Source: Phascolomyces articulosus
Taxonomy: Eukaryota; Mucoromycota; Mucoromycetes; Mucorales; Lichtheimiaceae
Direction: 5' to 3'
DNA length: 64,000 bases
Assembly (NCBI GenBank): GCA_025677815.1
Contig: JAIXMP010000010.1
Location: forward strand, 620,001-684,000
The notes beneath the pieces were generated by a model. That model saw only the letters and a list, made by a program, of their open reading frames with translations. It was not told the origin of the DNA and did no database searches. Shown here piece by piece: positions 25,484 through 37,721 of this stretch (position 1 is its first letter; the number at the start of each line of letters is the position of its first letter). Position numbers and translations under genes: made by a program.

Positions 25484-26341
25484 AAAAATCATAATCTAAT
25501 TTCATCTTTTTTTTTTTATTTCCATATTACCCATCTTCCGTTTTAAACACACACCTCTTCTTTTTATAACTGTAATGTAACCAACTTCTTCTTTCCCGTT
25601 TATATTTTCTCTTATCACTTTTTCTTTTACATTTAATCTTCTTCCGTTCTCTCCACCTCACCCCATCCATTGTATATGCTTTTTCTTTTCTTTTTTAAAA
25701 TTTCCTTTTCTTTGATGCATATGTTTGTATACTTCTTTTTCTTTCTTTTTTTTTTGGTATTTAGAATCCGTGTGTTTTTCAACAAACAAAGGAATCACCT
25801 CTTCATGTACACATGCTATTCAACACGTTATTATAATAATGTCAATTTTTACATGTTTATATATGTTTCGTGGAGAACGACTCTTTTTTTCTGTTTTATT
25901 TGATTGGGTGAGTATGCGAAAAATAGGTAATGCTTCTCTTATTATGGTTCTACATAGTTGAATGATCTTTTCATGCATTGTTCGATGTTACACTGGCCTA
26001 AAAATCTCATTTATGAGGAAATCCTGTTGTTATCTGTATAAAAATAAACAGTTGAGTAGTGATCATGTCAAAGGCACAGTTAATTTAGTGTTACTGTTCT
26101 ATTATATATCATTCTATCCATGGAATTGAATGAAATGACCTTAAGTTTTTTGACAAGTCAATTATTGGCTTGAATTATAGATGATGTTCCAACGATTCTT
26201 CACTAATTAATGATGATTATGCTTCTCTGACTTTAAAGTTTCATTCAACAACGTGTAAAGCAATTGTGTGGTGAACCTTTTCTTTTCTTTTTTTGTTTCG
26301 TCGATCGCGTTTCTCTTTTTTTCCCTCTCTCGTACCCCATC
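25484..26341. other. Spacer between the GATA-factor and GAA1 genes
   Basis: The left part is a pyrimidine-rich tail and likely 3' UTR; the right part is the GAA1 promoter, ending in a CT/T-rich tract just before its start codon. No supportable ORF is present. Confidence 0.5.
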
Positions 26342-29300
26342 ATGTTAGGGTCGTGGATTCGAGCCAAATTAGCAGCGAGACGATCGTCATCTCAATACAA
26401 TGCTGAAAGAAAAGAAAAGATTATTCGATTTGTCAAACGATTTACTGTACCTTTGAGGTAAAAAAAAAAAAGACCAGCAATCATCCATAGACAAGCACCT
26501 AATTAATGTCAACCTTTTTTTTTGGTTGTCATAAATATAAAGTATATTATTATTCTTTGTTGGCATCGCTTGGATTTTTCTTTTACCATATCAAGATTTC
26601 AATAAAAAAACCTACATTTCCGAAAATGCATTACTTCCAGGCCAGGTAGAATAGAATAACTTGTGGTGAAGAAAAAAAAAGGAGGGGGGTTTGTGGAGCC
26701 AAAAAAAAATGGATAGATTCATAATGGAGATATACATTTTTTAGGTAAATGTCTATTTTGGATATAATGATATTCGTACAGCAGAAGAGTATCGATATCA
26801 GCTTACAGAGCATGAGCGTCAAGAAAGCGAAACGTAAGACTTTTTTATTAAAAAAAGGAAATGAACGGGAATGTGCCATAAATTTAACAAAAAAAAAAAA
26901 GGATAATGGATAATTAAAGTGCATAAGCAATAATTTATTTATAGACGAGCCACATTTATTCTCAATGAATTTCGAAGTCTTGGCTTTGATTCAGCACTAC
27001 AACACTTTAATACATCCGATGGTATTGGTGTCAATGCATTTGCTGTATATCGAGCACCTCGAAGTGATGGAAAAGAATCATTGATCTTGAGTGCCCCTTG
27101 GGAATCTCGTACAGGCGAATGTAAGTTCTTTATCAATCGATTCTTCTTCTTTTTACTTTTTTATTTCTATTCAATATATCAATGGATTCCCTAATGGATG
27201 ATCCTAAATATCGAACATCCAATTCGTGTAGATAACACAAATGGCATTGCTATATTATTATCATTGGCCAAACTTTTTAAGCGTAAGCACGTGTGTGTGT
27301 GTGTGTGTGTGTGTTTTAGGGATTTGCATTATATAATATATATATATTTATATATGTGCATTAAATGAAGAAAAATAGGTTACTAAAAAAATGAGAATGA
27401 CCTTTTTCATTTTTCTTATGCAGGAAATGTATATTGGTCAAAGGATATCATTTTATTAGTGACGGATAAGGGTATGGCAGGGACACAATCCTGGGTAGAT
27501 GCATATCATGGAACAGGTCAACCCAATTATTCTTTCCTTGTAATGCCTCGATCAGGTGCTATCCAAGGTGTTGTGAATCTCGACTTTCCCGGAACTCAAG
27601 ATTATGAAAGTTTAGGCATATTTTTTGGTAAAGATTGGAATAGACACGAGCAAAAAAAAAAAAAAAAAAGAAATGCAAGAGACCAGAAATGATTTGTGAA
27701 TCTATCAATATATAATTAAGATCAAAAACAATTTTACTTTCCAATTACTTTAATATAGAGGGTGTCAATGGACAATTACCAAATTTGGACTTGATTAATA
27801 CAATTGTTACTGTGTGTACAAGAACAGCTCGTGTACCACTCACACTTCATGATGATACTTCTCATCCATATAGTGATCAACCATGGGGACCTTATGTTCA
27901 ATCCTTGCTTCATATGATTCGCACGATGCAATACCAGGCGCTAGGACATCCATCGAGCGATGCAGGGCTCTACTTGCGGTATGTATATAGACACATAATT
28001 ATAATAGGGCGTGAGATTTTTTTTTTTTTTTGAATTATTCTTTGAGATTTTAAACACATCCTGCTGATCTAATAAGCATGACTTTTTTTTCAATGATATT
28101 ATTATTTTATAATACTAATAATGATAATTTAGATACAAGATAGATGCAGTGACAGTTCATGGTATTCGTGGTAATAATCTCCATGCGTTGTTTGGATTTC
28201 ACAAAATTGGAATGTAAGTGCTTGCTGTTGTCTTTATTTATATTTTCGACCATGTTTATATACACACGCGCACGTACACACGCACGTACATAAACACACA
28301 CTTTTCGTAACACCCGTTCCACTTTTTTGTTCCTCTATCCTCCTTCACCCCCAAAAGTTTAAACGTTCGTATTTTAATAACACATGATGATAATGATTGA
28401 TGATGATCATGATGGGTATATTTTATAATTGTATACATCTATTTTAGTTTATTAGAATCCACCTTCCGAAGTTTGAACAATCTACTTGAACATTTCCATC
28501 AATCGTTCTTCTTCTACCTTTTACTAAGACCTAATCGTTATGTTTCCATTGGTGATTACATGCCACCGATCATTCTATTTGCTTGTAGCTTGGTGTTTCA
28601 AATATCCTTTTTTTTTACTTTTTTATATATGAATCTATATATACTGCACGGATAATTATATATTGTATATATGGATGAAAAAAAAAGATGAGATGCATGG
28701 ATTTTCAAATCCGCGTGGAATGATCTCACTCCTTAACCTATTCTGCTCATTTTGCTTTTTTTTTTTTACTCTTTAGCATTGTATTATGTTGAACCAAGTA
28801 CAGACAAAAAATCTGAGAAGGAGGTATCATCGATTCATGCGACAAGTAGTTCAAGAAATGTTGCTTCTGCACTTACAGTGATGATCATGACACATTTGAG
28901 TGGATTTATGATTTTCTACATTATGCAGACAAGATCACTAGTGGGTTATACAGGAAACGACAGCGAGGTAGGACAGCATAACAGTGTGATAGGATTCCCC
29001 CCTTCATCTCTTTCTTTATATATTATAGTTTATTATAATAATATGGAACACTGATTCCCCCCCCCTCTTTTTTTTGATGCCTCCTTCTTTTTTAAGTTAT
29101 TGGTAGTACAATTTGCATTGTCATGTTGTATTGCGTTGATCACCGTGATAGGCACGATCTTTAGCCATTATCGTCAACATCAACCTGCTACGGATGGTAC
29201 AACAAAGATGGTGACGACGTTGAACGGACGTACCTTGAAATCATTTTGTTTAGCATTTAGTGGATTGGTGATTTCTACGATATCTCTCCTGAATTTTAGT

Positions 29301-29576
29301 TTGGCTGTAGTGACAGCCGTGTTGATCGTGTTACCATACACTTTAATGCGATCATCCACTTCTTTATGGGCTCGGATCTTTCAATGGATCATTTTAACCA
29401 TTTTATCACCCCCTGGTCTTGCTGCTTTGACCATCTTTATTACACAATTACCACTTGCCCATTTATTATCGTTTTTGATGGAAGATTATCAAGTCGTGGG
29501 TTCATGGTTACTTTTATATATTTCTGTAGCTTATTGGCCTGTCAATATGGCAATGCAAGTCCTTGTTTTTATATAA
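26342..29576 (+). CDS. GAA1: GPI-anchor transamidase subunit GAA1 (GPAA1)
   Basis: Eleven exons join in phase to 623 aa: 26342-26457, 26543-26645, 26745-26833, 26945-27120, 27232-27282, 27424-27627, 27759-27978, 28133-28213, 28448-28601, 28770-28967, 29097-29576. Family hallmarks are an N-terminal membrane segment ([16 protein letters not shown]) followed by [18 protein letters not shown], a lumenal M28-peptidase-like domain with [30 protein letters not shown] and [20 protein letters not shown], and a C-terminal region with several hydrophobic helices. The protein sits in the endoplasmic reticulum and helps to attach GPI anchors to secretory proteins. The ninth intron (28602-28769) uses AT-AC ends; reading it with GT-AG rules needs a weak donor and deletes eight residues of a membrane helix. 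Length fits the family. Confidence 0.95.
27291..27314. repeat. (GT)12 microsatellite in a GAA1 intron
   Basis: Dinucleotide run a few bases after the donor of the fifth GAA1 intron. Confidence 0.9.
28602..28769 (+). other. Putative AT-AC minor (U12-type) intron in GAA1
   Basis: The coding frame runs open to CAA at 28599-28601 and is followed by ATATCCTTT, a full match to the U12-type donor consensus RTATCCTTT. The intron would end in AC at 28768-28769, and exon 10 then reads TCT TTA GCA TTG in phase, giving FACSLVFQ joined to [19 protein letters not shown] branch-like motif is at 28730-28737. It lies about 32 nt from the acceptor, which is farther than usual for this intron class. The nearby AG at 28775-28776 is out of phase with this donor. 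Confidence 0.7.
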
Positions 29577-29920
29577 TCCATTCTCATTATCACCTATCAT
29601 CTATTCATTCCATCATCATTTTACAAAATATTTATAATAAATAAAAAAAGAAATATAAATATAAATAATAAAATTAGTGTAATAAATGTAAAAATATATT
29701 TGATATTTTTATTTTTGAAAGAGAACTATATATATAAAAGGTATACTAAAAACAACAACAAATCCAAACAAGTGGATTATCAATTTTTGGTGGTATTTTT
29801 TTTTATACAAGGAAACAAGTGGGATGAACAATAGGGAAATGCGATAAACAGGATGGATGATTTGGGGGAGTTTGGGTAGTGGGTAAAATAGTAAAGATGA
29901 TAAAATGAATGTATTTTATA

Positions 29921-29961
<41 letters not shown>

Positions 29962-30045
29962 AAAAATTATAAATATAAAAAAAATGAATGAATTAAATGA
30001 CTGAATGAATGATATGAACTGGGAAAGATGATGAAAGAAAAAAAA
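29577..30045. other. Convergent spacer between GAA1 and methyltransferase genes
   Basis: Two genes end towards each other here. The spacer has AATAAA-like motifs close to both stops and a long TA run. No ORF is supported. Confidence 0.6.
29927..29957. repeat. (TA)n microsatellite, about 15 units
   Basis: Pure TA run in the convergent spacer. Confidence 0.9.
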
Positions 30046-32001
30046 TTACAATGGATGATAAGGTTTTTGTGCTGTAGCACAATGCCAATTAATATACGTT
30101 TGTCCAAGTCGCCAACTTTCGGGCAAGCCCATAATATGGTTATTGAATTTTTCGATATTTAGATTCATGACAAGGGAAAGCCAAGGTCGTAATGATTGAA
30201 GTAAAAATAAATGTTGACTAGCGGCAAGCCGTGCAAGTTCGGAACACTTTTTCTTGTTATTATTATTATTAAGCGTTGTTGTTTTTGTTGTTGGACGTTG
30301 TTGTTGTTGTTGTTGTTGTTGAATATCACAAGATGTTGCAGATGAAGTGGTAGGTTGTTTTTCTTCTTCTTTCACTGGGTCCCAGCCAAGTGGAAGTGAT
30401 TGGAATTGACTTTGTACACGACGGAATCCATTACTTGCTAATAATGTAGAAAGATGACGAGCCATGTATGGATTCTGCTGACGTAAGATCATTCCTTCAA
30501 GAACTATATAAAAATATATAATAGATGGTTAATCATCATTATTTTATATAGATAGATAAATAGATAAAAGAAAAAAAAAACAGAAGAAAAAATAGTAGTA
30601 GTAGATATACATACTTTTATCATTCATCAAACATTCATTAGGTAAACTACTTTGTGTTTCGAAATCCGGCTCGACTAATTCGATCCAACCACCTGGTTTT
30701 AATACACGCATGTATTCACGCATCAAGTTTTTCCATAATTCAGTCGTCATAGCCCAATTCATGTCACGTTGATAAATGTAGTCTACACTGCTATCCGGAA
30801 ATGGTAAAGATCCTCCATCTTGTTCAATATTATAGGAGCGAAAGTGGCAGTTTTTAGGTTTAATATCTTGTGGGAAAAATTGATCTTGGTCAATGCCAAT
30901 AAATGTTGCTTTAGGAAACATAGAGGCCATTTCCATAGTCCATGCACCTGGACCACAACCAATATCAAGAACAATGGGTGGTGGTGATGAGGAGGATGTA
31001 CGATGATGCTTGTTGCTGCTGGAAGAGGATGAACATGTAGAAGAGATAGAAGAGGATGGAGAAGAGGAGGAAGGATCCAAAAGATGAGCAATACCAGGTG
31101 CTGAAAAATCACCACCAAATATAATCCGAAGTAAATAATGTTGAGCCACCAATCGATCTTGCTCAGCATGATCTTGTGCCAAGACATAACCCCACTCTTC
31201 TTGTAGTTGTTGTTTACGTTTCTTAGGTGACATGGCCAAACTCGTCGTACTCATCATGTGTTTCCATGTCATTTTTAAACTTGTGGTTGCTGTTGTTTGA
31301 ATGGTTTCGGTGGTGCTCATGGCAGTCGATGTAGTAGGTCTTCTTGGGATTTGAGCCAAGATGGTAGCAACGGAAGGAGGTCTCCGTGATTGTTGTTGTT
31401 GCTGTTGTTGTTGCTGATCGACCAGCAAAGATGATGATGCTACTAATTTACTATTATTATAATTGACAGTCGGTACTACTAAAGGTGATGATGTTGGAAT
31501 AGGTGGAAGTGGCGCACGAGGTGGCGGGGTCATTGTCCTACTCTCGGCACTATTGTTCCGTCGTAAACTACTGGTATTGCTGATCGTAGATAATGAAGGA
31601 GAAATTTCACTTGATGTGACAGATGAGGAACGAGTGCGCATCATTAATGGAGGTAATTTTGGACTATGAGTGCTCATATTACCATTATTATTGTTATTGC
31701 TATGGTTGACACTACTTATTCGACCTTGATTCACTCCTGGTAAAGAGGCTGATTTAGATAATCTCACTTGATATTGAAGTTGTTGCTCCATACTTTGTTG
31801 ATGTCGACGATGATGATTATCTATTCGATAAGTAGATCGAGTTGGACGTAATAATCTTTGTTGTTGATCTGATGTGGATACCATGGAGTACTTTTGAAGT
31901 TGTTTATGTTGTTGTTGTTGTTGTTGAATCATGATAGGTTCTTGATGATAATGATAATGAGTAGGAAATTCAATAGCAGAATAACTATTTGTATTAAACA
32001 T
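30046..32001 (-). CDS. Class I SAM-dependent methyltransferase with long disordered N-terminus
   Basis: Two exons (30615-32001 and 30046-30503) join in phase to 614 aa, through one short intron. Residues 1 to about 270 are low complexity with Gln, Ser/Thr and Asn runs. The Rossmann-type methyltransferase domain starts near residue 340 with motif I VLDIGCGPGAWTMEMA, then ATFIGIDQDQFFP, SVDYIYQRDMNW and the post-motif LMREYMRVLKPGGWIELVEP. This set resembles the TAM/Umt-like methyltransferases that are abundant in filamentous fungi; the substrate is unknown. The C-terminal part has a Gln8 run and ends in GLPESWRLGQTYINWHCATA. The start is the first ATG of the open frame. It faces GAA1 tail to tail. 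Confidence 0.88.
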
Positions 32002-32704
32002 TATATTTATAAAAAAAAAGAGAAGAAAAATAAAGAAAAGAAAAAAAAGAGAGAATTGAAGAAATGAAAAAAAAAGGATGGGTTATATATATATATATTT
32101 TATTGTTATTGACATTTCATTATTATTAGGGGGAGGAGATGTTATACGTAGTATAAGCAACAACAGCAGCAAAGAAGCAAGCAATAACAAACAACAACGA
32201 TTCAAAAAGTGATGAGAGAAAGTAAGGGGGGGATAAAGTGGCAAGTTAATTTGGGGGATAATATCATCGTATTAAACAAAAAGGGGGAAGTCTCTATATA
32301 TATAAATATAAACGCATGTTGAGCACAGGTGTTGATATTTTGCACATCATTTGCAGGCAGATCGGACCTTGTGTATAAATGTTCAACCATATTGTCACAC
32401 TGCATAAAAATCCATCCCAAGTTACTTTTATTGGATTAATCCCCATTTAAATATTATACTTCATCAACAGACACATTATACATATACGCACACACTTCAT
32501 CATCATCATTTTTACATCCGATCTTTGCATTGATTATTATATATTTGAATTAAGCAAACGTGAGAAATGCTATTATTTACTATTATATGCTGCTGTTGTT
32601 GATTATATGCTAAAAGTCAATTTCTTTGTTTTTTTTTACGAGTGTTTCATAATTTCATTATTCCTCTTTTTTTTTTAATACCAACATACGATGATCTGTG
32701 ATGA
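32002..32704. other. Spacer between methyltransferase start and SR-protein stop
   Basis: Promoter side of the methyltransferase gene plus the 3' end of the SR-type gene. Short purine-rich and TA runs are seen; no ORF is supported. Confidence 0.5.
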
Positions 32705-34051
32705 TCATTGGTCTTGAATAGAAGATGAAGAGGAGAGGACATTAGTATCATTCTTGTTTTCCTTTTCAGGTGGAGACGTAGAGCTTAGTTGTGGTTGTTG
32801 ATTAGTACTAATATCACCACTAATAGTAGCATCATTGATCTTATAATGAGGAGGTGTTTGAGGTTCTTTCACGGGTTTCTTGCTATCATCTGAAGTGATA
32901 GGCATGTGTGGTGAAGGAGGTGATTTCGGTCGCGAATGACGATGCTGTTGTTGATAATGATAACTACTTTTTGTACTATGACTACTACTACTATGGCTAC
33001 TCACACTATTACTACGCTTCTTATGATCATCACTACTATGATCATATCGTGAACGACGTGCTGTTTTATGATGATGATGCCGATGACGATGATGGCGACG
33101 TGGAGAAGGGGATTTGGAATGCCTCGAATGATGATAACTTGTTCGTCTTGATAAGGATGGAGATCGATGACGGTAATGATCTCGCTGATGAGGGGATCGC
33201 GGTGGACGAGAACGAGAACGACTTCTGTAATAAGGTCGATGATGGTAATGGCGGTCCAACCAATCATTATTATTACCACCCGTATGATGATGCTTATTAT
33301 CATTGTAATCATAGTATCTGCGGCTGACATACAACCAAAAAAAATAGAAAAGTAAATTCATGTCAGAAAAGGTGCATGATTGATCGTTGGTTTCATATTG
33401 TTGTAAAAAGTCTCTTTTTTTGGTAAAAATAAATACCCCCCACAGACACACATTGCACATAAACGCACACACCACCATGATGACCCATCACAAACTTTTT
33501 TTTCCCCCAAAAGAGGATGAAGCATCCGTGATTCCAGACTCTTTTTCTCTTTTTCCCTTTTTCTCTTATCACAACAAAACACCAGGCGGCTGTCAAAACC
33601 AGATTTCTGTATGACGATATGTTGCATTGACCAACCAACCATACATGACATAAAATAAACCGGGTTTTGGAAACAACAACGTTGAAAAATAAAAAAAAGC
33701 ATCTCCTCCTCCTCCGATCATTACAATATAGATCTCCTCCTCAAATTGTAAATTATCTTTTTACCTTGGATGTTGATGATGATGATTGTTCATATCCTTC
33801 TTTGGGCATTGACGCGAATAATGGCCTAAATGTTTTGCCAATCCAACGAACATAATAAATAACAACAAAAGCCCCCTTATTAATAACAATTCTGTAAATA
33901 ATCATAATAATAATGATAATGATAATGATGGTGATGACGATTTGTATTTTACTAAACAAAATAACGACCCCTTTCTTTCATTGATTACTTCCTTTCCTTC
34001 CCACCTCTCCCCCCCCAAACAAAAATAAATGATGTTATGGCATGATATAAT

Positions 34052-34102
<51 letters not shown>

Positions 34103-34728
34103 TGAAAAGTTTAGTAATTACCTTTCTCACCACAAGAATAACAAGTATTCATTGGTTTAACATATGTAGTTGCTGTTCGAGCTCGTTCAACTACAATTTT
34201 AGTATTCCCTATATACTATATAATCATAATAAAATAGAAATAGAGAGGATACGTTCATTGTTGTTGTCATTTTTTGATGATCATTCTTCAAAACACCTGT
34301 TTTTTTATTTTATTTGTATCTATATCCGATTTTTACCATGCCATGGGCTCGATCAACAGCATCTTGCATATCTTGTTCATGAGCAAAGTCAACAAACCCG
34401 TAAGCTAAAAAAAATAAAGTGATGAGAAAAATTCAATCATTGTAGTAGTAAACAGTGGTAGTATAGTGAGCATAGCATGCTCCACATCTTTCTGTCACAC
34501 AAAAATAACCAACAACCAAATAAAAAGATCGAATAATGTACCAAAGTTATCACCTCGCTAGAAGGATTCAAAATAGAGTTGGATTAGGATCATTTTAAAA
34601 TGGCGATCATTCAAAAGACATTCATGTACCTTGAGATTACGTCGAAGGACGCGACCATACTTTTGAAAGATGGCATCGAGATCATCCAACTCAATGTCAA
34701 GTGGTAATCTTCCAACAAATAATGACAT
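32705..34728 (-). CDS. SR-type splicing factor: RRM, CCHC zinc knuckle, RS domain
   Basis: Six exons join in phase to 318 aa: 34630-34728, 34542-34557, 34337-34404, 34122-34215, 33765-33825, 32705-33323. An RRM occupies residues 1 to about 75: RNP2 is LFVGRLP, and RNP1 is built across the splice junctions as GDNFAYGFVDF. A CCHC knuckle follows, CYSCGEKGHYSRQCPKK. The rest is rich in Arg/Ser dipeptides, His and Ser (YYRSRSRSRPPRSP and similar), the RS domain of SR proteins. The layout matches plant RSZ and animal SRSF7 factors, which bind pre-mRNA and help choose splice sites in the nucleus. The second exon has only 16 nt but is essential for the RRM. I chose the ATG at 34726-34728; an upstream in-frame ATG-less extension looks like leader sequence. 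Confidence 0.9.
34053..34102. repeat. (TAA)16 microsatellite inside an SR-protein intron
   Basis: Trinucleotide run in the intron between the RRM exon and the zinc-knuckle exon (33826-34121), the longest run of this kind in the window. Confidence 0.9.
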
Positions 34729-36445
34729 ACTCACTATACAGCCCTGTGCTTCTCTTCTTATTGTCACTACAATAAAAAAAAATGAATAGTAAAAAAAAAA
34801 ATAGAAAAGAAACGAAAATTGATATATTTGATAATCTTTTATAAGTGAGTGATTATTACAGGAACAATAAAAGTCTTATTATACCATTTTATTATTCATA
34901 TTATTATTATTCTAATATTAGTTTTTAAGGATACAATAACTCTTTATTGTACTTTTTATGATAATATACTTCTTTATGATACGCATAAAATGGTAACAAT
35001 AGATCTGCTGTATATCATTATTATTACTATTCAAAAGCGATTACCTAGAATAGCAATCATAAAAAAACCAACATTATAAACTTTACTGACAAATAACAGG
35101 CAGTAATATACTTTTCACTTCGACCCCCCCCCAAAAAAAACCTATGCAAACACACACATAACTGTTCCCTTTACTTGTTTATTATTTATTAAATTGATCA
35201 GCCATTAAAGAGTTTTTGCTCTTTTTTGGCATTGTCGTTTTTTTTACTATAAAAGGTATATATCCGTGCCATGGTGGATGTGGGAAAAAAAAAAGAGAGG
35301 CGTAAAAGTATGATGCTGTGAGGCTGCTCATTGTTTATTGGAGGCGTATAGTGTATGGCTATAATAGCACTAATCCGTGATCCCATTTTTATTATTTTGA
35401 TTGTTTAATTTATATAGTTAAGGTTGTTATGTATGTACGTGCGTACGTACGTGAATGCCGTTTGACAAAAGGAAGAAAGAATTGATAATATGACCCACTA
35501 TATATGCCGTGCAATATGTAGAATAATATACATGAGATCTTCTAATACGTTCAAATGGAAATAAAGATTGAACAATATTGTTAGTCAAATGATGTGGTGC
35601 TACATGGCACAATACCCACGATTATAAAAGTTCTGTGGTTTATATAAGAATGTACATTATACAAGCGCACAAAAACTCTATTTATTATCGCATTTACATA
35701 ATAAATGCTATACTACTTAAATCATCGTAATCCTTGACTTAAGTGGAAAAATCACAGGTCAAATTTTTGGTGTATAATAATGTAGATAACAGGAATGTTG
35801 GGTGATAGCTTGGCATGTAATGCGGTTACGCATGTAGTATTGCTTTTTACTATTACTGACGCATGAAATATATAATATGGAAATATACCGTATTCTTTTT
35901 TTCTTCTTCTGTGCATCGTATCATATAATGCTTGCATATTTAATTGCATAAATAGTCGAGGAGACTGGATGCACAGACAATCATAAATAGATCAACCCCT
36001 TTCTTTTTTTTTCCCATAAATATGACTTTCCACAAAAGGTTCATTTCCGTAGTTAACCTTATCAAGTATTATCAGTCGATAATAAATAAACTTCAACTCT
36101 TAATAATAATATTTATATACATCTCTATCATATGAACTCTTTATTTATCTATTTGGTGTGAATCGTCGTTAACGGTGATGATTAATTATTATTTTTTATA
36201 AAGATGGGCTGATCATAAAGTTAGTTAATAGATAATGAATTATAACTATTTTACTACATTTTTATTTATCATCCTTTTTTGTACGTAAACGATTATTTAT
36301 AACCAATCATACGGGTCAATTCTACTATGAGAGCAATGTACAAAAAAATAATATTTATCCATAATGGATCCATCAACATTGTAAGATGTAAAGTTTAAAC
36401 TACATGTATGGAAAGGAGACTGTTTTGTTTTTATTAACTGTACTA
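34729..36445. other. 1.7 kb spacer 5' of the SR gene and 3' of the repeat protein
   Basis: Contains AT-rich sequence, a GTAC-type alternating run near 35434-35452 and only short open stretches. A minus-strand stretch at 35752-35949 (QALYDTMHRRRKKEYGIFPY) is slightly protein-like but has no supporting context. The first few hundred bases should hold the SR-gene promoter. Confidence 0.35.
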
Positions 36446-37721
36446 CTATGCAAACTTCCATTTTATATTGGTACTTTGGGTACTAAAATCGGCGACCTTC
36501 TCGAATACTATATTCAATGATTCATTTAAATAAAAAAAAAAACATGATTAGTTTCGTTACAAGATCAAGTAAAAAGTAAAAAAGTAATATACTTTACCTG
36601 CAGGAGACATATCAAGACCATCTAATATATAGAAATATATATATAAATAAATGAAGGAAAAAAAAAAGATGATGATGGGGACGACTTCAATCCTAAAATT
36701 TATCAAGAAAAAAAGAAAAAGAATTTCCCTTACCATTATCACAAGTCATACAGAAATCAATCACTTCAGCTTGAACCTGTTGACCAGAAGGACCAATAAT
36801 ATCCATCTTTTTACCACAGTTTGGATTCTTTTTACTCCTATCATCACCCATCTGTGCGGCACTTAGAGCAACTACCATTTCTTGATTAGATCGCATCTTT
36901 CCGCAGATTGGTACCCGGGCTTCCACATCATAAAATGTACCAGTGCCTTGATTATAACCATTAGCATCGGTTTGTTCTTGCTGAGCCAAACTGTTTGGTA
37001 AAACAATGCCACCTTCACTATTATAGGTAATACCACCACCACTGCTGTTGTTATTGTCTGTTGCTTGTCGTAACTTGTTACTGTCATTTGTACTGTTGTT
37101 ATGACTGCTTCCACCTTTATTCATATGGTATGGCATTTCTACGTAGCCACTGTCTGTTGTTGCCATATGATTCATATATTCCGGCATATCCACATAACCA
37201 CTATCTGCTGCCAAATGGTTGGGTAAAATGATACCACCTTCACTTGTATATGAGATGCCACCGCCATTATTATTATTATTATTATTATTACTAGCTGCCA
37301 TGGATAATTTATTTGGTAAAATGATACCACCTTCACTTGTATACGAAACACCTCCTCCACCATTGTTATTGTTGTTATTCGTCGCCATGGCTAATTTATT
37401 TGGTAAAACAATGCCACCTTCACTTGTATAAGTTACACCTTGTTGTCGAATCTTACTGCTAGCATCGCCACCACCACTGCCTCCTTTGTTCATATGATAT
37501 GGCATCTCTACATAACCACTATCTGCTGCAGCCATATGATGAGGTAAAACAATGCCACCTTCACTGTTATAACTCACGGCCCCACCAGGACCCGTGGCCA
37601 TTCTGTTATTGGGTAAAACGATGCCACCTTCACTATTATATGTGACTTGACCATACACCATCGCACGATGGGATACCATCATAACAGCAAATGCTGTACA
37701 AAGTGATAAAAGCGATTTCAT
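36446..37721 (-). CDS. Secreted repeat protein with C-terminal double-psi beta-barrel (RlpA/barwin-like)
   Basis: Three exons (36734-37721, 36598-36621, 36446-36507) join in phase to 357 aa. The N-terminus is a signal peptide (MKSLLSLCTAFAVMMVSHRA) with likely cleavage after VYG. Residues about 25-260 hold six copies of a unit of the form VTYNSEGGIVLPN, separated by Asn/Gly-rich linkers. Three copies of DSGYV[ED]MP lie between them. The C-terminal ~100 residues are a double-psi beta-barrel of the RlpA/expansin-like group: GTGTFYDV, CGKMRSNQEMVVALS, NPNCGKKMDIIGPSGQQVQA, VIDFCMTCDN, then DGLDMSPA and FEKVADFS. Such domains in fungi are found in small secreted, cell-wall-associated proteins; enzymatic activity is usually not shown. 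The repeat part is not familiar to me. Confidence 0.88.

Noticed and set aside
28585..28776. Alternative GT-AG splice in GAA1 (donor GTAGCT, acceptor TTTAG)
   Set aside because: It keeps frame but uses a poor donor and deletes eight residues from a membrane helix; the AT-AC reading fits the consensus and the helix better.
32908..33327. 139-codon plus-strand frame rich in Asp and Tyr
   Set aside because: It is the antisense of the Arg/Ser/His-rich RS domain of the SR protein.
36990..37660. Regularly spaced direct repeats that might suggest a CRISPR-like array
   Set aside because: They are in-frame protein repeats within a eukaryotic secreted protein with imperfect copies and coding linkers.
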